Positions 1-8,223 of a stretch of 11,206 bases of DNA are shown piece by piece. The stretch is from DAOVRD01 sp964605915. Lineage in GTDB: Bacteria > Planctomycetota > Brocadiia > SM23-32. How positions within the stretch are numbered: position 1 is the first letter of the stretch; every line of letters begins with the position of its first letter. The stretch covers positions 1-11,206 of the forward strand of contig CAZSET010000129.1 in the NCBI GenBank assembly GCA_964605915.1, written 5' to 3'. The notes beneath the pieces are model-generated. The model searched no databases, was not told where the DNA came from, and was given only the letters and a program-made list of their open reading frames with translations. The position numbers and the translations under genes were made by a program.

Positions 1-833
1 GAGTCGCCCAGCCACATCATGCCAGCCAGGTCGGCGTCAACGTCCCGCTTCTGGCCGGCCCAGTCATCCGAGAACACGTTCGTGTCCGTGATGACCCTGA
101 ACTTGTCCGCACCCGGCAGCCGCTCCTGCACATGCACGAGGGGATTGGGGACATAGGGCATTGACTTCCCCTTCTGCCACGGCTGGCCCGTCCACTGCAC
201 GCTGAGCCGAGCCACGTGCAGGTCGACGAAGAGGAAGTTGCCGACCCCCGGATGGTTGTCGGTGCCGATCCACCAGCCGTTGCCCTCTTCGTCGCCCCAG
301 TAGCCGTGCACGCACTCGTCGCCGTAGACGACGCGCATTGAGGACGAGCTGCGAGGGATGGCCGACAGCCCCGGGCCGCTGGCGTCATAGAAGAAGCTGG
401 GAGGCATCGGGACGCCCCCGCGGATGTCCTCCACTGCGCTGCGCGAGCCCTCCGGGGAAACGTCGAAGTTGCGGCAGTTCTGGAAGTCCAACCCGTCCGG
501 CTCAAACGCGACCCGGTCCGTCGTGGCAGGGCACGCGAAGAGGTACGCTTTGGACGCATATGCCGGATACAGCGCAGCCAGAGACGCCGTCGCGTCGGGC
601 CAGCTCGGATCGTCGGGACAGGGGCTTTGCCGGGCCAACGGCCAGCGGCCGCGGTGATCGGTTTGGTACATCGAGCACGCCATGCCTATCTGGCGCACTC
701 GGGACAAACACTTGACACGGGTCGCCTCCGCGCGCCCCGTCTCCAGAGCAGGCACGAGCATGATGGCCAGGATGGCAATGATACACAGGACGACCGCAAG
801 CTCAATCGCCGTGAACCCCTCTCTCATGCGCAT
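1..833 (-). CDS. Prepilin-type (pseudopilin-like) protein with H-X9-D motif, 3' end outside window
   Basis: 277 residues are visible and the C-terminus is cut off by the window edge. The N-terminus is a type III (prepilin) signal: short basic leader MRMREG, cleavage expected after Gly6, then FTAIELAVVLCIIAILAIML, with the conserved Glu at position +5 of the mature protein and a single hydrophobic helix (about residues 7-29). Near residue 194 there is His-X9-Asp (H194, D204, within NHPGVGNFLFVDLH), matching the H-X9-DG signature of the DUF1559-like prepilin family, but with Asp-Leu instead of Asp-Gly. Family members are processed by a prepilin peptidase and are thought to be surface or type II secretion-like pseudopilins; the specific role is unknown. 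The start at 833 is preferred over ATGs at 842 and 827 because GAGGAG lies 9 nt upstream of it. It has its own promoter and is co-directional with thiD, but 126 bp separate them. Confidence 0.85.
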   Translation of the reverse strand, partial: MRMREGFTAIELAVVLCIIAILAIMLVPALETGRAEATRVKCLSRVRQIGMACSMYQTDHRGRWPLARQSPCPDDPSWPDATASLAALYPAYASKAYLFACPATTDRVAFEPDGLDFQNCRNFDVSPEGSRSAVEDIRGGVPMPPSFFYDASGPGLSAIPRSSSSMRVVYGDECVHGYWGDEEGNGWWIGTDNHPGVGNFLFVDLHVARLSVQWTGQPWQKGKSMPYVPNPLVHVQERLPGADKFRVITDTNVFSDDWAGQKRDVDADLAGMMWLGD

Positions 834-842
834 AGCGCTCAT

Positions 843-848
843 CTCCTC
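843..848 (-). promoter_or_regulatory. Shine-Dalgarno for the prepilin-type gene
   Basis: On the minus strand GAGGAG is followed by three in-frame ATGs. It abuts the first (842, spacing 0), is 9 nt from the second (833) and 15 nt from the third (827). The spacing selects 833 as the start. Confidence 0.6.
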
Positions 849-889
849 GCGATGCGGCCGGCCCCGCTTTGTCCCGTTCCGCCGGCCCC

Positions 890-917
890 ATGGTACTGCC
901 CGGCCAGTGCATGTCAA
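890..917 (-). promoter_or_regulatory. Sigma70-type promoter for the prepilin-type gene
   Basis: On the minus strand a perfect -35 TTGACA (912-917) is followed after 16 nt by TACCAT (890-895; 4 of 6 matches to TATAAT). Transcription would begin near 883, giving a leader of about 50 nt. It lies in the gap after thiD, so the pilin gene can be transcribed independently. Confidence 0.55.
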
Positions 918-920
918 GAC

Positions 921-952
921 GAAAAGGCGGCGGGCGATTCACGCGCCCCCGC
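921..952 (-). terminator. Possible weak intrinsic terminator downstream of thiD
   Basis: Just after the thiD stop, the minus strand can form a GC-rich stem: GCGGG (952-948) plus CG (945-944) against CGCCCGC (936-930), with a 2-nt bulge and a 7-nt loop. CGCC and only four U residues follow. The short U tract and bulge make this a tentative call. Confidence 0.3.
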
Positions 953-959
953 ACCAAGC

Positions 960-1787
960 CTACCTGTTGCTTGCCGTCCCCTGCTCTGCCTCCGCTCCCG
1001 AGAGGCCGAACAGGACCCGATGGTTGAGCGGCCCGCTGCCTTGCCCCAGCGGCAGTGCTTGCCTGAGCGCCGCCTGCACGGCATCTCGCGCCCACTCGAC
1101 GGTCTCTGGAACCGCTTTGCCCAGCGCCAGCCCCGTGGCAATGGCCGCCGCGTAAGTGCAGCCGGTGCCGTGCGAATTCGCAGTCCGCACCCGTGGCCGA
1201 ACCACCCGATGGAACGACTTGCCGTCGAACAGCACGTCGACCGGCTCGCCTGCCAGGTGCCCGCCCTTCACGAGCACCCATTCCGCGCCCAGGTCGTGCA
1301 GACGCCGCGCGGCCTCCTCCATGCCCGCCAGATCCACCACCTCCACGCCGACCAGCTCGGCCGCCTCCGCCAGGTTGGGCGTCACGACGGTCGCCAGCGG
1401 AAGCATCAGGTCCCGCATCACGGAACGCGCGTCCAATTCCAGCAACGGATCCCCGCTCTTGGCCACCATGACAGGGTCGACAACCAAAGGGCTGATCCCG
1501 TGGTACCCGACGCGGTCTGCGACCGCCTCGATGACGGCCCGGTTGGCCAGCATGCCGGTCTTGGCGGCATCGACCCCTATGTCCTCGACCACAGCGTCAA
1601 TCTGGGAGGCGACGAAGTCGGGGCTGACTTCGAACACGGCCCGCACCCCCACCGTGTTCTGGGAGGTGAGGGCCGTCACAGCGGACATGCCGAAACCGCC
1701 GAGGGCGGTGATCGTTTTCAGGTCCGCCTGTATGCCGGCACCCCCTCCGCTGTCACTTCCGGCGATAGTCAGAACTCTGGGTATCAT
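960..1787 (-). CDS. thiD: Hydroxymethylpyrimidine/phosphomethylpyrimidine kinase ThiD
   Basis: 275 residues, the usual length for bacterial ThiD. This ribokinase-fold cytoplasmic enzyme phosphorylates 4-amino-5-hydroxymethyl-2-methylpyrimidine (HMP) and then HMP-phosphate to the pyrophosphate used for thiamine phosphate synthesis. Visible signatures: GSDSGGGAGIQAD at residues 10-22 (substrate-binding loop), KTGML at 76-80, DPVM at 104-107, TPN at 136-138, VKGGH near 173-177, and SHGTGC at 205-210 containing the anion-hole glycines and the Cys typical of ThiD. The C-terminal GPLNH (252-256) also fits. The ATG at 1787 gives the canonical N-terminus (IPRVLTIAGSDSGGG); its SD is weak. No thi-box (TPP riboswitch) sequence is recognisable upstream and no other thiamine gene is in the window. 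It is divergent from lysC. Confidence 0.95.
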   Translation of the reverse strand: MIPRVLTIAGSDSGGGAGIQADLKTITALGGFGMSAVTALTSQNTVGVRAVFEVSPDFVASQIDAVVEDIGVDAAKTGMLANRAVIEAVADRVGYHGISPLVVDPVMVAKSGDPLLELDARSVMRDLMLPLATVVTPNLAEAAELVGVEVVDLAGMEEAARRLHDLGAEWVLVKGGHLAGEPVDVLFDGKSFHRVVRPRVRTANSHGTGCTYAAAIATGLALGKAVPETVEWARDAVQAALRQALPLGQGSGPLNHRVLFGLSGAEAEQGTASNR

Positions 1788-1818
1788 GGTCAGCCAAGGG
1801 GCAGGATTGCGGCTAAGC

Positions 1819-1848
1819 TTGACATCACGCGCGCGCCCCGACTAAGAT
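1819..1848 (+). promoter_or_regulatory. Sigma70-type promoter for the lysC-cimA-valS operon
   Basis: Consensus -35 TTGACA (1819-1824), 18-nt spacer, -10 TAAGAT (1843-1848; 5 of 6 matches to TATAAT). The predicted start near 1855 gives a leader of about 209 nt before lysC. It is the best promoter-like sequence in the thiD/lysC intergenic region. Confidence 0.6.
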
Positions 1849-1854
1849 ATTCTA
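1849..1854 (-). promoter_or_regulatory. Possible -10 box for thiD, back-to-back with the lysC promoter
   Basis: The minus strand reads TAGAAT (5 of 6 matches to TATAAT) directly next to the lysC -10. No good -35 sits 16-18 nt upstream of it; that space is largely occupied by the 12-bp palindrome. If used, the two divergent promoters overlap and would compete or be co-regulated. Confidence 0.3.
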
Positions 1855-2063
1855 TCACGTTTGGTGCACCAAGGATAAGTGCTTCTGCAACCGGCGTCGG
1901 TCAGCGGGCGACGGGGTGCTGTTAGCGGCCGGGCTGCCTGCTGAGCGGCGGCGGGGGCGGTGTTGTCACTTCACCTGGCTTTCCTGCCGGACTCCCGCGC
2001 ACGGCTTCCGGGCCGCAGAACGCGGTCTGAATGGCAGTGCAAAACCTAAGGGCAGGGCGGCGG
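1855..2063 (+). other. Long GC-rich leader of lysC, no recognised riboswitch
   Basis: About 209 nt lie between the predicted transcription start and lysC. They contain the palindrome at 1861-1872 and a possible long-range stem (GCGGCC at 1925-1930 with GGCCGC at 2011-2016). I do not recognise the lysine riboswitch core or a T-box motif. An in-frame upstream ATG at 2031 exists, but the protein family start is 2064. Confidence 0.3.
1861..1872. promoter_or_regulatory. Perfect 12-bp palindrome, candidate operator
   Basis: TTGGTGCACCAA is its own reverse complement. It lies immediately downstream of the predicted lysC transcription start and upstream of the possible thiD -10, a classic place for a repressor dimer. 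The cognate regulator is unknown. Confidence 0.4.
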
Positions 2064-3292
<1,229 letters not shown>

Positions 3293-3296
<4 letters not shown>

Positions 3297-4867
3297 GCGA
3301 AGAACCCAGACGTATCCTCATCTACGACACCACACTGCGCGACGGCTGCCAGGCCGAGGGCGTCTCCCTTACGCTCGAAGACAAGCTGGAAGTTGCCCGG
3401 AGGCTGGACGAGTTGGGCGTCCACTACGTTGAGGGCGGCTATCCCCTGTCCAACCCGAAGGACGAGGAGTTCTTCAAGAGGGTGCGCGAACTGGACCTGA
3501 AAAACGCCCGGATCGCCGCCTTCGGCAGCACCCGGCGCGCCGACACAACGCCCGAGACAGACAAGTGGCTCAAGGCCGTCCTGGACGCCGAGTCCCCCGT
3601 CGTCACCATCGTCGCCAAGAGCTGGGACTATCACGTCACGCGCGTCATCCGAACCGACCTGGAGGAGAACCTCCGCATGGTCGACGACTCGGTCACGTTC
3701 CTGAAGAAGGCGGGCCGAGAGGTTATCTTCGACGCAGAGCATTTCTTCGACGGCTACCGGAACGATCCCGAGTACGCGCGCCAGGTGGCCCGCGTAGCCG
3801 CGCAGGCGGGCGCGGATTGCGTCGTGCTGTGCGACACCAACGGCGGCACCCTCACGGGCGAGATTGCGCGCGTGACAGCGCTGATGGCCGAGGAGCTGGA
3901 CTGCCCCGTCGGCATCCATTGTCACAACGACTGCGGTCTGGCCGTGGCCAACTCGGTCGCCGCCGTGCAGAAGGGGGCCGTCCACGTCCAGGGAACCCTC
4001 AACGGGATCGGCGAACGAACCGGCAACGCCGACCTGTGCTGCATCATCCCCATCATCAACCTGAAGACGCCGTTCCGCTGCCTGGCCGACGAGCAACTGA
4101 AGAAGCTGACCGAAGTGGCCCGCTTCGCGTACGAGGTCGCAAACCTCATGTACGATCCGCACCAGCCGTTCGTGGGCGCGAGCGCCTTCGCTCACAAAGG
4201 CGGGCTGCACGTGGACGCGATGCTCAAAGCCGATCGTGCCTACGAACACATCGATCCCACGCTTGTGGGCAACGAGCGCCGCTTCCTGCTGAGCGAGCTG
4301 TCCGGCCATGCGACCATGCTGGAGAAGATGGAGAAGCGCGCCGCAACGCAAGACCGGGACCTGATGAGAAGGCTGCTCGCACGGCTTCAGGACCTGGAAA
4401 ATGAGGGCTACCAGTACGAGGCCGCCGAGGCTTCGTTCGAACTGCTGGCCGAGAAGATGATGGGCAACTTCCGGCCGCATTTCGAGGTGAAGGCCTACCA
4501 CGTGAGCGTCATCAAGCACGGGGACGGCTCGGTCGTCACGGACGCCACGGTCAAACTGGACATCGGCGGCGAACTCATGCACACGGCCAGCGAGGGAGAC
4601 GGCCCCGTCAACGCCCTGGACGGGGCGTTGCGCAAGGCGCTCCGGTCCCACTACCCGGCCATCAATGACGTGCGCCTGACCGATTACCGCGTCCGCGTCA
4701 TCAACCCGAAGGCCGCCACCGCGGCCAGGGTGCGCGTCGTCATCCATAGCGCCGACTCGAACCGCATCTGGGGCACCGTCGGCGTCAGCGAGAACATCAT
4801 CGACGCCAGTTGGAAAGCCCTCCTGGACAGCGTTGAATACAAGCTACTGGCGGAGGGTCGGGGCTGA
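3293..4867 (+). CDS. cimA: (R)-citramalate synthase
   Basis: 524 residues, matching the long citramalate synthase family (the Geobacter-type CimA) rather than homocitrate synthase. It condenses pyruvate with acetyl-CoA to (R)-citramalate, entering isoleucine synthesis through 2-oxobutyrate without threonine deaminase. The N-terminal HMGL-like TIM barrel (about 8-280) shows YDTTLRDG (11-18), the metal-binding HCHND (209-213; H209 and H211) and GTLNGIGERTGNADL (234-248). A linker and a LeuA-type allosteric dimerisation domain (about 390-520, including SEGDGPVNALDGALR) follow and would normally bind isoleucine as feedback inhibitor. The ATG sits in the ATGA overlap with lysC, and no strong SD is visible, consistent with coupled translation. 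Pairing with lysC makes sense because both feed the isoleucine and aspartate-family pathways. 2-Isopropylmalate synthase is the main alternative, but the overall sequence pattern and length favour CimA. Confidence 0.92.
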
Positions 4868-4925
4868 CGGCCCATCCCGCGGGCCCCGTTCGCATCCCGC
4901 ATCACCTCGGCAAGGTCCCCACAAG

Positions 4926-7619
4926 ATGCAACCCAAACTGAACACTCAATACGAACCGGCCCAGATCGAACGGAAGGTCTACGACTTCTGGGAAACCGGC
5001 GGCTTCTTCCACGCCGAGCCCGGCCGGCCTGGCAAGCCTTACACCATCGTCATTCCCCCGCCCAACGTCACGGCCGAGCTCCACATGGGGCACGCCCTGA
5101 ACAACACCTTGCAGGACTTGTTCATGCGGTTTCGGCGCATGCAGGGCCGCAACGCCCTGTGGATGCCGGGCACGGACCATGCCGGCATCGCCACCCAGAA
5201 CGTGGTCGAGCGGGAACTAGGCAGGGAAGGACTGCATCGGCAAGACCTGGGGCGCGAGCGGTTCATTGAACGCGTCTGGCAGTGGAAGGAGCAGTACGGC
5301 AACCGCATCATCGGCCAGTTGAAGAGGCTCGGCTGCTCGTGCGACTGGGAGCGCGAGCGGTTCACGATGGACGAAGGCCTCAGCCGCGCCGTGCTGGAGA
5401 CCTTCGTGCGCCTGCACCAGAAGGGCCTGATCTACCGCGGCAAGTACATCGTCAACTGGTGTCCGCGTTGCGGCACCGCCCTGTCCGACATCGAGGTGGC
5501 GCACGAGGAGCACGAGGGCTTCCTGTGGTACATCCGGTATCCGCTCGCCGAGGACGGGGACGGCCACATAACGGTAGCCACAACGCGGCCCGAGACGATG
5601 CTGGGCGACACGGCCGTGGCGGTGCATCCCAAGGACGCGCGCTACGCGCATCTCGTGGGCAAGACGCTGAGCCTGCCCGTCCTGGGCCGCCGCATCCCCG
5701 TCATTGCCGACGAATGGGTCGACCGGAGCTTCGGCACCGGGGCCGTCAAGGTCACGCCGGCCCATGATCCCAACGACTTCCTGCTCGCGCGCAGGCATGG
5801 CCTGCCCGAGGTCGTCGTGATCGACGAGGACGGGAACATGACCCCGGAGGCCGGCGAGCAGTACGAGGGCATGGATCGATTCGAGTGCCGGGAGGCCCTG
5901 GTCGAAGACCTGCGTGCCCGAGAGGAGCTGGAGAAGATCGAGCCCCACCGCCACTCGATCGGGCACTGCTACCGCTGCCACACCGTCGTGGAGCCGTACC
6001 TGAGCGACCAGTGGTACGTAAAGGTCAAGCCCCTGGCGCAAGAGGCCGTCCGGGCAGCGCAGGACGGGCGCGTGCAGTTCCACCCCGCCCGCTGGAAGGA
6101 CTTCTACCTGAGCTGGCTGGCCGAGGCGCGCGACTGGTGCATCAGCCGCCAGATCTGGTGGGGCCACCGCTTGCCCGTCTACTACTGCACGAATTGCGAC
6201 GAAGCCGTCATCGCCCGCGAAGAACCCGCCAAGTGCCCCTCCTGCGAGGGCTCGGAGTTCCGCCGGGACGAAGACGTCCTCGACACGTGGTTCTCCAGCG
6301 CCCTCTGGCCCTTCAGCACGCTCGGATGGCCGGACGAGTCTGAGGAACTCCGCACCTATTACCCGACCGACACGCTGGTAACCGATCGCGGCATCATCTA
6401 CTTCTGGGTCGCCCGCATGGTCATGATGGGCATGGAGTTCATGGGCGAGGCGCCCTTCCGCGACGTCTACATCCACGGCACGATTCTGGACGAGCAGGGC
6501 CGCAAGATGTCCAAGTCGCTGGGCAACGGGATCGACCCGGTCGACATGATCGAGCAGTACGGCGCGGACGCGGTCCGCTTCTCGCTCATCACGCTGGCGA
6601 CCGAAGGGCAGGACCTGAAGCTCAGCGAGTCCAAGTTCGAGATGGGGCGGCACTTCGCCAACAAGGTGTGGAACGCCACCCGCTTCGTCCTGATCAACCT
6701 GGAGGACAGCCCGGAAGCGCCGCCCAGCGCCGAAGATCTGGCCGCAGCCAGGACGTTCGAAGACGTCTGGATACTGAGCCGGCTCCACGGGACCATCGAA
6801 TCCGTGACCTCGTGGCTGGAGGCCTTCCACACGCACGAGGCGGCGCAAGCGCTCTACGATTTCTTCTGGCACGAGTTCTGCGACTGGTACCTGGAAGTCG
6901 TCAAGCCCCGGCTCCAGAACGCGCGGTCGGCGGACGGCGCTGCCGCGCGCGAGACGCTGGCCACGGTGCTGGATCAGTCACTGCGGCTCCTGCACCCCCT
7001 TACGCCATTCCTGACCGAGAAGCTCTGGGGACACCTTAAGCAAGCCGTCCACCAGGCGTCGCTGCGGACCTGGGAGCAGATGCAGGGCGAGGCGCTCATC
7101 ACCGCGGCCTGGCCGGCGGCCGATCCCGTGCTGAGGGACGAGGAGGCGGAGCAGCAGATGGCCCTGCTGCAGGAGCTCGTGGGCGCCGTGCGCAACGTCA
7201 GGAAGACCAAGGGCATTCCGGACAGAAAACCGGTCAACGTCACCGTCTCCGCGCCGGATGAGCCGACGGATCGCCTGATCGAGGAGCGCACGGAGTTCCT
7301 GAAGGAGATGGCGGTGCTAGGCGAAGTCGAGCATGGCGTCCACGTCGTCAAGCCCCCGCACTGCGCCACCACGGTGGTCGGGACGGTGGAGGTCTTCCTG
7401 CGCGTGGAGGGCCTGATCGACATGGAGGAGGAGCGAGGGCGCCTCCAGAAGCAGCAGGCGGAAGTCCAGGGCCGGATCGAGTCCGTGGAGGAGACGCTGC
7501 ACAACGCGTCGTTCCGGGCCAACGCGCCGGAGGAAGTGGTCCAGCAGAAGACGGACCGCGCCGGGGAGCTGCGGGCGCAGCTTGCCAAGATCATCCAGAA
7601 CCTGGCGGACCTGGAGTAG
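4926..7619 (+). CDS. valS: Valyl-tRNA synthetase
   Basis: 897 residues, full length for a class Ia ValRS. It attaches valine to tRNA-Val in the cytoplasm and edits mischarged threonine. Features in order: PPPNVTAELHMGHALN with the HIGH-type signature HMGH (53-56); CP1 editing domain with TTRPETMLGDTAVAVHP and KVTPAHDPNDF; Cys pairs at 179/182, 348/351, 421/424 and 437/440 that look like zinc-ribbon ligands, as in zinc-containing bacterial ValRS; DTWFSSALWPFSTLGWP; KMSKS (527-531, followed by LGN); an anticodon-binding helical domain; and a C-terminal coiled coil (about 833-897), characteristic of ValRS. The start at 4926 yields the standard MQPKLNTQYEP N-terminus; the open frame extends upstream to 4833, inside cimA. 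It lies 58 bp after cimA with no terminator or T-box visible, so it is probably in the same operon. Confidence 0.97.
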   Translation: MQPKLNTQYEPAQIERKVYDFWETGGFFHAEPGRPGKPYTIVIPPPNVTAELHMGHALNNTLQDLFMRFRRMQGRNALWMPGTDHAGIATQNVVERELGREGLHRQDLGRERFIERVWQWKEQYGNRIIGQLKRLGCSCDWERERFTMDEGLSRAVLETFVRLHQKGLIYRGKYIVNWCPRCGTALSDIEVAHEEHEGFLWYIRYPLAEDGDGHITVATTRPETMLGDTAVAVHPKDARYAHLVGKTLSLPVLGRRIPVIADEWVDRSFGTGAVKVTPAHDPNDFLLARRHGLPEVVVIDEDGNMTPEAGEQYEGMDRFECREALVEDLRAREELEKIEPHRHSIGHCYRCHTVVEPYLSDQWYVKVKPLAQEAVRAAQDGRVQFHPARWKDFYLSWLAEARDWCISRQIWWGHRLPVYYCTNCDEAVIAREEPAKCPSCEGSEFRRDEDVLDTWFSSALWPFSTLGWPDESEELRTYYPTDTLVTDRGIIYFWVARMVMMGMEFMGEAPFRDVYIHGTILDEQGRKMSKSLGNGIDPVDMIEQYGADAVRFSLITLATEGQDLKLSESKFEMGRHFANKVWNATRFVLINLEDSPEAPPSAEDLAAARTFEDVWILSRLHGTIESVTSWLEAFHTHEAAQALYDFFWHEFCDWYLEVVKPRLQNARSADGAAARETLATVLDQSLRLLHPLTPFLTEKLWGHLKQAVHQASLRTWEQMQGEALITAAWPAADPVLRDEEAEQQMALLQELVGAVRNVRKTKGIPDRKPVNVTVSAPDEPTDRLIEERTEFLKEMAVLGEVEHGVHVVKPPHCATTVVGTVEVFLRVEGLIDMEEERGRLQKQQAEVQGRIESVEETLHNASFRANAPEEVVQQKTDRAGELRAQLAKIIQNLADLE

Positions 7620-7656
7620 CGGCCGCACCTACTCTTCGCAGCTACTTCTGCCTGCC

Positions 7657-7698
7657 GTTATTCGTTATTCGTTATTCGTTATTCGTTGTTCGTTGCTC
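7657..7698 (+). repeat. Heptamer tandem repeat (GTTATTC)n, six units
   Basis: Four perfect GTTATTC units (7657-7684) are followed by variants GTTGTTC and GTTGCTC. Variant units recur at 7815-7828 and 7868-7909, so this is one family scattered through the gap. Confidence 0.85.
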
Positions 7699-7753
7699 AT
7701 CGCTCTTTGTCCGTTGTTGGTAGTCGTCCTCGTGCTCGTCGTCGCGCTCTCGG

Positions 7754-7784
7754 CCACCTGCCATCTGCCACCTGCCGCTTCTTG
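7754..7784 (+). repeat. 31-nt direct repeat, copy 1
   Basis: The block beginning CCACCTGCCATCTGCC and ending CCGCTTCTTG is identical to the one at 7930-7960. It is internally repetitive, built from the hexamer-like phrase CCACCTG/CCATCTG. Confidence 0.85.
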
Positions 7785-7814
7785 CTCCTACTCGTGCTCC
7801 TGCTCGCCGTTCTC

Positions 7815-7828
7815 GTTGTTCGTTGCTC
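7815..7828 (+). repeat. Two-unit heptamer repeat of the GTTGTTC/GTTGCTC type
   Basis: The two units GTTGTTC and GTTGCTC occur in the same order as at the end of the first heptamer array (7685-7698). Confidence 0.6.
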
Positions 7829-7867
7829 CCCCTCGGTCCGCCGTATGGCGCGACTCGGGGCCTTCGG

Positions 7868-7909
7868 GTTGTTCGTTGCTCGTTCCTCGTTGTTCGTTGC
7901 TCGTTTCTG
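7868..7909 (+). repeat. Heptamer tandem repeat, second array
   Basis: Six degenerate 7-nt units: GTTGTTC, GTTGCTC, GTTCCTC, GTTGTTC, GTTGCTC, GTTTCTG. Same family as 7657-7698, without the perfect GTTATTC units. Confidence 0.8.
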
Positions 7910-7929
7910 GTCCTAGCCGTTGCCTCCTG

Positions 7930-7960
7930 CCACCTGCCATCTGCCACCTGCCGCTTCTTG
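7930..7960 (+). repeat. 31-nt direct repeat, copy 2
   Basis: Exact second copy of 7754-7784, offset by 176 nt. In both cases a heptamer-type array lies just upstream, suggesting duplication of a compound unit. Confidence 0.85.
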
Positions 7961-8016
7961 GTCGTGCTTGCCGTTGCTGACAACTGGTAACTGGGAAGTG
8001 GCAACTGCCGTTCCCC

Positions 8017-8106
8017 TGTCATTCCGAACGCGCCGTCCCCACCACTTGTCATCCCGAACGCGCTGTCCCCACCACTTGTCATTCCGAACGCGCCTCTGGG
8101 CGCGGA
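8017..8106 (+). repeat. 30-nt tandem repeat (TGTCATTCCGAACGCGC...), 2 full units and one diverging third
   Basis: Units start at 8017, 8047 and 8077. The first two differ at two positions and share the tail GTCCCCACCACT; the third keeps the first 17 nt and then diverges into CTCTGGGCGCGGAGGAATCT. That third form resembles the GTCATTCCGA...GAGGAATCT dispersed intergenic element I associate with many environmental bacterial genomes (from memory, not checked). There are no unique spacers, so it is not CRISPR. Confidence 0.75.
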
Positions 8107-8159
8107 GGAATCTCGTGTCGTCGCGCAGCAGCAGTTGGCGTATGTCGTTGCTTTATGGC

Positions 8160-8188
8160 TTGACGTCGCCACCGGCGCGGCGTATACT
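8160..8188 (+). promoter_or_regulatory. Near-consensus sigma70-type promoter before the Rhs reading frame
   Basis: TTGACG (8160-8165), 17-nt spacer, TATACT (8183-8188): each hexamer matches 5 of 6 consensus bases at ideal spacing. Transcription would begin near 8195, about 29 nt before the ATG at 8224. An in-frame stop at 8161-8163 means the Rhs frame cannot be extended upstream past this promoter. Confidence 0.6.
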
Positions 8189-8223
8189 GCGGAGCAGATA
8201 TCGGCCTTACTTGGGGTAGGCGT

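Larger units (their letters stand above)
7620..8159. other. Gene-free, repeat-rich stretch between valS and the Rhs locus
   Basis: I see no credible gene in these 540 bases. The stretch is pyrimidine-rich on the plus strand and made of heptamer arrays, a duplicated 31-nt block and a 30-nt tandem repeat, each listed separately. Open frames here translate into low-complexity repeats and look spurious. No rRNA, tRNA or clear valS terminator was recognised. Confidence 0.6.

Noticed and set aside
627..1925. 432-codon plus-strand open frame opposite thiD and the prepilin gene
   Set aside because: It covers two well-supported minus-strand genes plus their intergenic region and has no domain-like sequence.
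1788..2063. TPP riboswitch for thiD or lysine riboswitch for lysC
   Set aside because: The conserved cores I would expect were not found on either strand by eye.
4868..4925. T-box or attenuator before valS
   Set aside because: The gap is only 58 bp and contains no T-box sequence or terminator hairpin.
5217..6872. 551-codon minus-strand open frame opposite valS
   Set aside because: Shadow of valS; no recognisable motifs and no SD, and the sense strand encodes intact catalytic motifs.
8017..8106. 30-nt repeats considered as a CRISPR array
   Set aside because: The units are directly adjacent with no unique spacers, only three occur, and no cas genes are present.
7672..8172. 166-codon minus-strand open frame with NEQRTTRNEQRTTR-type repeats
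   Set aside because: The protein repeats follow directly from the heptamer and 30-nt DNA repeats; low complexity and no SD make it spurious.
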